A DNA stretch of 64,000 bases from contig NZ_JBAJNO010000004.1 in the NCBI RefSeq assembly GCF_036880985.1, positions 124,001-188,000 of the forward strand, read 5' to 3'. This DNA is from Limibacter armeniacum. GTDB taxonomy: Bacteria > Bacteroidota > Bacteroidia > Cytophagales > Flammeovirgaceae. How positions within the stretch are numbered: position 1 is the stretch's first letter; the number at the start of each line of letters is the position of its first letter. Below the pieces are notes generated by a model. It ran no database searches. It had not been told where the DNA came from and saw only the letters and a program-made list of their open reading frames with translations. This document shows positions 61,393 to 64,000 of this stretch, one piece after another. The translations under genes were made by a program, and so were the position numbers.

Positions 61393-64000
61393 TTAGCGTT
61401 GCAGGTTAATAATTCCAGTATCAGTTCCTTTGAATTTTATATTGGAACCATCCTTGTAGACACCTATCATTTTCCAATAATATGTGCCATTTGGTAAAGC
61501 CTTTCCTCCAAAGTTACCATCCCAGCCTGTCTCCATAATCTGGGATATATTATCACTGGTAAAGACTATATTTCCTTGCTGGTCTACTATCTGTAAAGTC
61601 AAGCGAGCTACACCTTTTCCATATATTTTAAAGATATCATTGGTACCGTCCCCATTTGGTGTAAATAGGTTTGGCACAAAGATCTCATTCCCCACAAACA
61701 CCGTTACACTTCCTGTTGAGACACACCCAAAAGCACTCATAACCCTTACAGTATAAGTAGTTGTTACTTCTGGTGAAACAGTTGGGGTTGCAATATTTGG
61801 TCGATCCATATTATAGTCAGGAGACCAAAGGTAGAATGTACCTCCTGATGCTTCCAGTGTCACTTCTGTTCCTGCTCCTATTGCAATATCTTCACTCACT
61901 GTTACTACTGGCAGATCATTTACTACTACTGTAATGGTATCTGTTCGGGTTAAACAGTCTCCTAAGGAAGCTTTAACAATATAAGTGGTTGTTTCTTCTG
62001 GGAATGCCATCGGACTTGATGAAGCAGGATCGTCCAAACCTGCTTGAGGCGACCACTCAAACTTATAGTCACTTGCACCACCATCTATTGTAGTTTCCAG
62101 TACAGTTCCTTCTCCATAACAGATTGCCTTGTCCGGTCCAGCATCAATGCTGTAAAATTCATCTACAAATACCGTTACAGAATCTGTTAGACTGATACAT
62201 CCTTTGTCATTAGTTGCTGTAAGGAAATAGGTTGTTGTGACAGCAGGAGAAGCTTCCGGTTGAGCAACCGTACCTGAAGAAAGCCCTATTGTTGGGAACC
62301 ACTGATATTGTATCCCATCAATAGCTGATGAACCAATTGTGGTTACACCTTCCGTACAGATTGAGCGATCAATTCCTGCATCTGCAACTGGCAAGTCCAG
62401 TTTTATGATACTTACAGATTTTGCGTCATTACAGCCATCCCAGGAAGTTACATTGGCTGTCACTACCATTGATTGCTCTACAGTTGTATCGAATGACACC
62501 CCTGTATGAAGCAGGTTGCCACTATTGTCAAACCATTCTACGGATTGCCAGTCTCCCTCTACAGTAAGGCTTGCTTGCTCCCCATCACAAACTTCCAATG
62601 TTTCTGGCAATACAAAATCTGGCAAAGGCAATACATTTACGACCAAAGTATCGGTCCAAATACATCCGTTGCTGTTTGTTCTTTCCGCCCACAAGGTATC
62701 TGTCTGTGTTATTTCGAATGTCAGGTCGTTTCCTTCTTCAATCATTCCAAGCTGAGATGAGAACCATTTTACCTGATCGTCTGCATTTCCTACTGACAAC
62801 GCGATGGTTTCCATATAACAGATTGAAGTATCTTGTCCCAGACTAAATGTTGGCAACGCTAATTTTGTGACTTCAACTGTATCTGAATAGATACAGCCAT
62901 TACTGTTTGTAACCGTTGCCCAAATTGTTTCATCATTATAAACCGTTTGCGTATAGCTTGATGCCGTTCCTTTCTGCAACAATCCTCTAAAGTCTGAGTA
63001 CCAAGAGACATCAGCGATATTTTCTACTTCAACCTCCAAGTTCAACGCCTCACCTTCGCATATTTGTTGATTAGCACCTAACGAGAATACTGGTAATGCT
63101 AGCCTGTTGATGGTGATTGTATCATAATTCACACAGCCTTCCGGATTAAATACTTCCGCTACGTAACTCTTAGTGTCATCAGCATCAACATTGATATACC
63201 AAGTATCTTCTGCAATAGGTGTTGATACTCCTTGCTCAAACCAGTTAACTGTTGGCCAGCCTCCTTCAACTTTCAAGGTCACTTGTTCTCCTTGACAAAC
63301 CGACTGGTCACTGCCCAAAGTAAATGCAGGAAGGTCAAATACATCAATCACAATGGTGTCATAAGCAATACACCCATTGGCATTCTCTACTCGTGACCAA
63401 AGTGTATCCTTCACTGTCGCCGTATGCTCATACACATACACGCCATCAGCCAGTTCACCCTCTCTATTAGAATACCATGTTACATTTGTCCAGTCCTCAC
63501 TTACAGAAAGTGTCTTGCTGGTCATGTAACAGATGGTATCATCTGCTCCAAGTGTATAGTCTGGCAGTGCATATGGATGAATCGGAATCGTGTCATTGCC
63601 GATACATCCATTGGCATTTTCAACTGAAACCCATAACGTATCAGGCTCTGAGATTTCATAAGAAAGCGCAGCATCGGTTCCTAATGCCCCTTTCAACTTG
63701 GAATGCCATTCAACTCGTTCCCAAGTACCAGCATTCAACGCTATTGTTTCTCCAATACACTCATAAATGTCCGCACCTAAATCTGGCTCCGGCAAAGGGT
63801 TCACCTTCACAGCAATGCTGTCTGTATTTAAACATCCTTCGATGTTAGTCACCTCAGCCCAAACGGTATCAGATGCAGTCGCCAACCATTGGAGTGATCT
63901 TGAGCTTGAGAGGTAACCTTGCTTCTGTGAATACCATTTCACCTCTGCCCATCCGCCACCTACGTCAAGCAGCAATGTTTCATCAAAACAGATGGCTGTA
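61393..64000 (-). CDS. SprB-like repeat adhesin with gliding-motility C-terminal domain (N-terminus outside window)
   Basis: The frame is open to the window edge, so only the last 868 residues are seen. They consist of about ten Ig-like repeats of 75-80 residues, each with a Cys near the start (ICxGE), WYS or WF in the middle, a (T/S)NxxGC segment and a (L/Y)PxxxLG boundary. The C-terminus FVPNLFTPNGDGTNDIF, then WDGNFGGKALPNGTYYW is the T9SS type B/gliding-motility sorting domain. Such proteins are exported by the T9SS and held at the surface; SprB is the moving adhesin of gliding. The partner PorP/SprF is encoded downstream. It is the first gene of the cluster visible here. Confidence 0.9.
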   Translation of the reverse strand, partial: TAICFDETLLLDVGGGWAEVKWYSQKQGYLSSSRSLQWLATASDTVWAEVTNIEGCLNTDSIAVKVNPLPEPDLGADIYECIGETIALNAGTWERVEWHSKLKGALGTDAALSYEISEPDTLWVSVENANGCIGNDTIPIHPYALPDYTLGADDTICYMTSKTLSVSEDWTNVTWYSNREGELADGVYVYEHTATVKDTLWSRVENANGCIAYDTIVIDVFDLPAFTLGSDQSVCQGEQVTLKVEGGWPTVNWFEQGVSTPIAEDTWYINVDADDTKSYVAEVFNPEGCVNYDTITINRLALPVFSLGANQQICEGEALNLEVEVENIADVSWYSDFRGLLQKGTASSYTQTVYNDETIWATVTNSNGCIYSDTVEVTKLALPTFSLGQDTSICYMETIALSVGNADDQVKWFSSQLGMIEEGNDLTFEITQTDTLWAERTNSNGCIWTDTLVVNVLPLPDFVLPETLEVCDGEQASLTVEGDWQSVEWFDNSGNLLHTGVSFDTTVEQSMVVTANVTSWDGCNDAKSVSIIKLDLPVADAGIDRSICTEGVTTIGSSAIDGIQYQWFPTIGLSSGTVAQPEASPAVTTTYFLTATNDKGCISLTDSVTVFVDEFYSIDAGPDKAICYGEGTVLETTIDGGASDYKFEWSPQAGLDDPASSSPMAFPEETTTYIVKASLGDCLTRTDTITVVVNDLPVVTVSEDIAIGAGTEVTLEASGGTFYLWSPDYNMDRPNIATPTVSPEVTTTYTVRVMSAFGCVSTGSVTVFVGNEIFVPNLFTPNGDGTNDIFKIYGKGVARLTLQIVDQQGNIVFTSDNISQIMETGWDGNFGGKALPNGTYYWKMIGVYKDGSNIKFKGTDTGIINLQR

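Noticed and set aside
61393-64000. CRISPR-like or DNA-level repeat array in the adhesin
   Set aside because: The repeats are protein-level Ig-like domains; the DNA copies are well diverged.

Overview
The window comes from a Bacteroidota genome of moderate GC content, most likely a marine or surface-living member of the Cytophagales (Flammeovirga-like). The grounds are SusC/SusD-type nutrient uptake genes, FecI/FecR regulators, many lipoproteins and TonB-dependent receptors, two kinds of type IX secretion (T9SS) C-terminal domain, and promoter sequence of the Bacteroidota TTTG/TAnnTTTG type. No rRNA, tRNA or CRISPR array was seen.

Layout. (1) 1-4561, plus strand: end of a polysaccharide-utilisation operon with three consecutive GH30 glycoside hydrolases (the first cut by the window edge) and one SusE/F-like glycan-binding lipoprotein. 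(2) 4638-6059: divergent NmrA-type oxidoreductase and HxlR regulator, a QorB/QorR-like pair with a repeat-rich operator region between them. (3) 6358-16223, plus: ECF sigma factor, FecR anti-sigma, SusC with STN domain, SusD, and two TlpA-like thioredoxin lipoproteins. (4) 16315-21368, plus: a TonB receptor, DUF4374 lipoprotein and PepSY membrane protein resembling the XusABC xenosiderophore system, with two Fur-like palindromes around its promoter. (5) 21811-26659: 2H phosphoesterase, MFS transporter, an unusual Rieske-cytochrome P450 fusion, and a small STAS/SpoIIAA-like protein. (6) 26810-31651, minus: GH3 beta-glucosidase and a T9SS-secreted GH53 galactanase with a duplicated accessory module. 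(7) 31679-38703, minus: TonB receptor, DUF4876 lipoprotein, outer-membrane barrel and di-haem peroxidase, again with a possible Fur-like box. (8) 38941-41173: one small secreted protein, then about 1.6 kb of decayed repeats and an IS30-family transposase remnant.

(9) 41174-64000, minus: the most interesting part, a roughly 23-kb unidirectional cluster. In transcription order it encodes a SprB-like repeat adhesin with a gliding-motility C-terminal domain; two related small secreted proteins; a PorP/SprF-OmpA fusion; an outer-membrane barrel; a 1554-residue secreted protein; a fibronectin type III protein; three small secreted-protein genes, two of them broken; a giant toxin-like protein with fibronectin repeats, a zinc-protease motif and a C-terminal AHH/HNH nuclease; and a probable immunity gene one base after it. 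I infer a T9SS-linked surface or contact toxin apparatus. The toxin gene is split by a one-base frameshift in a short A run, and one small gene nearby is also frameshifted. These could be real decay, phase variation or sequence errors.
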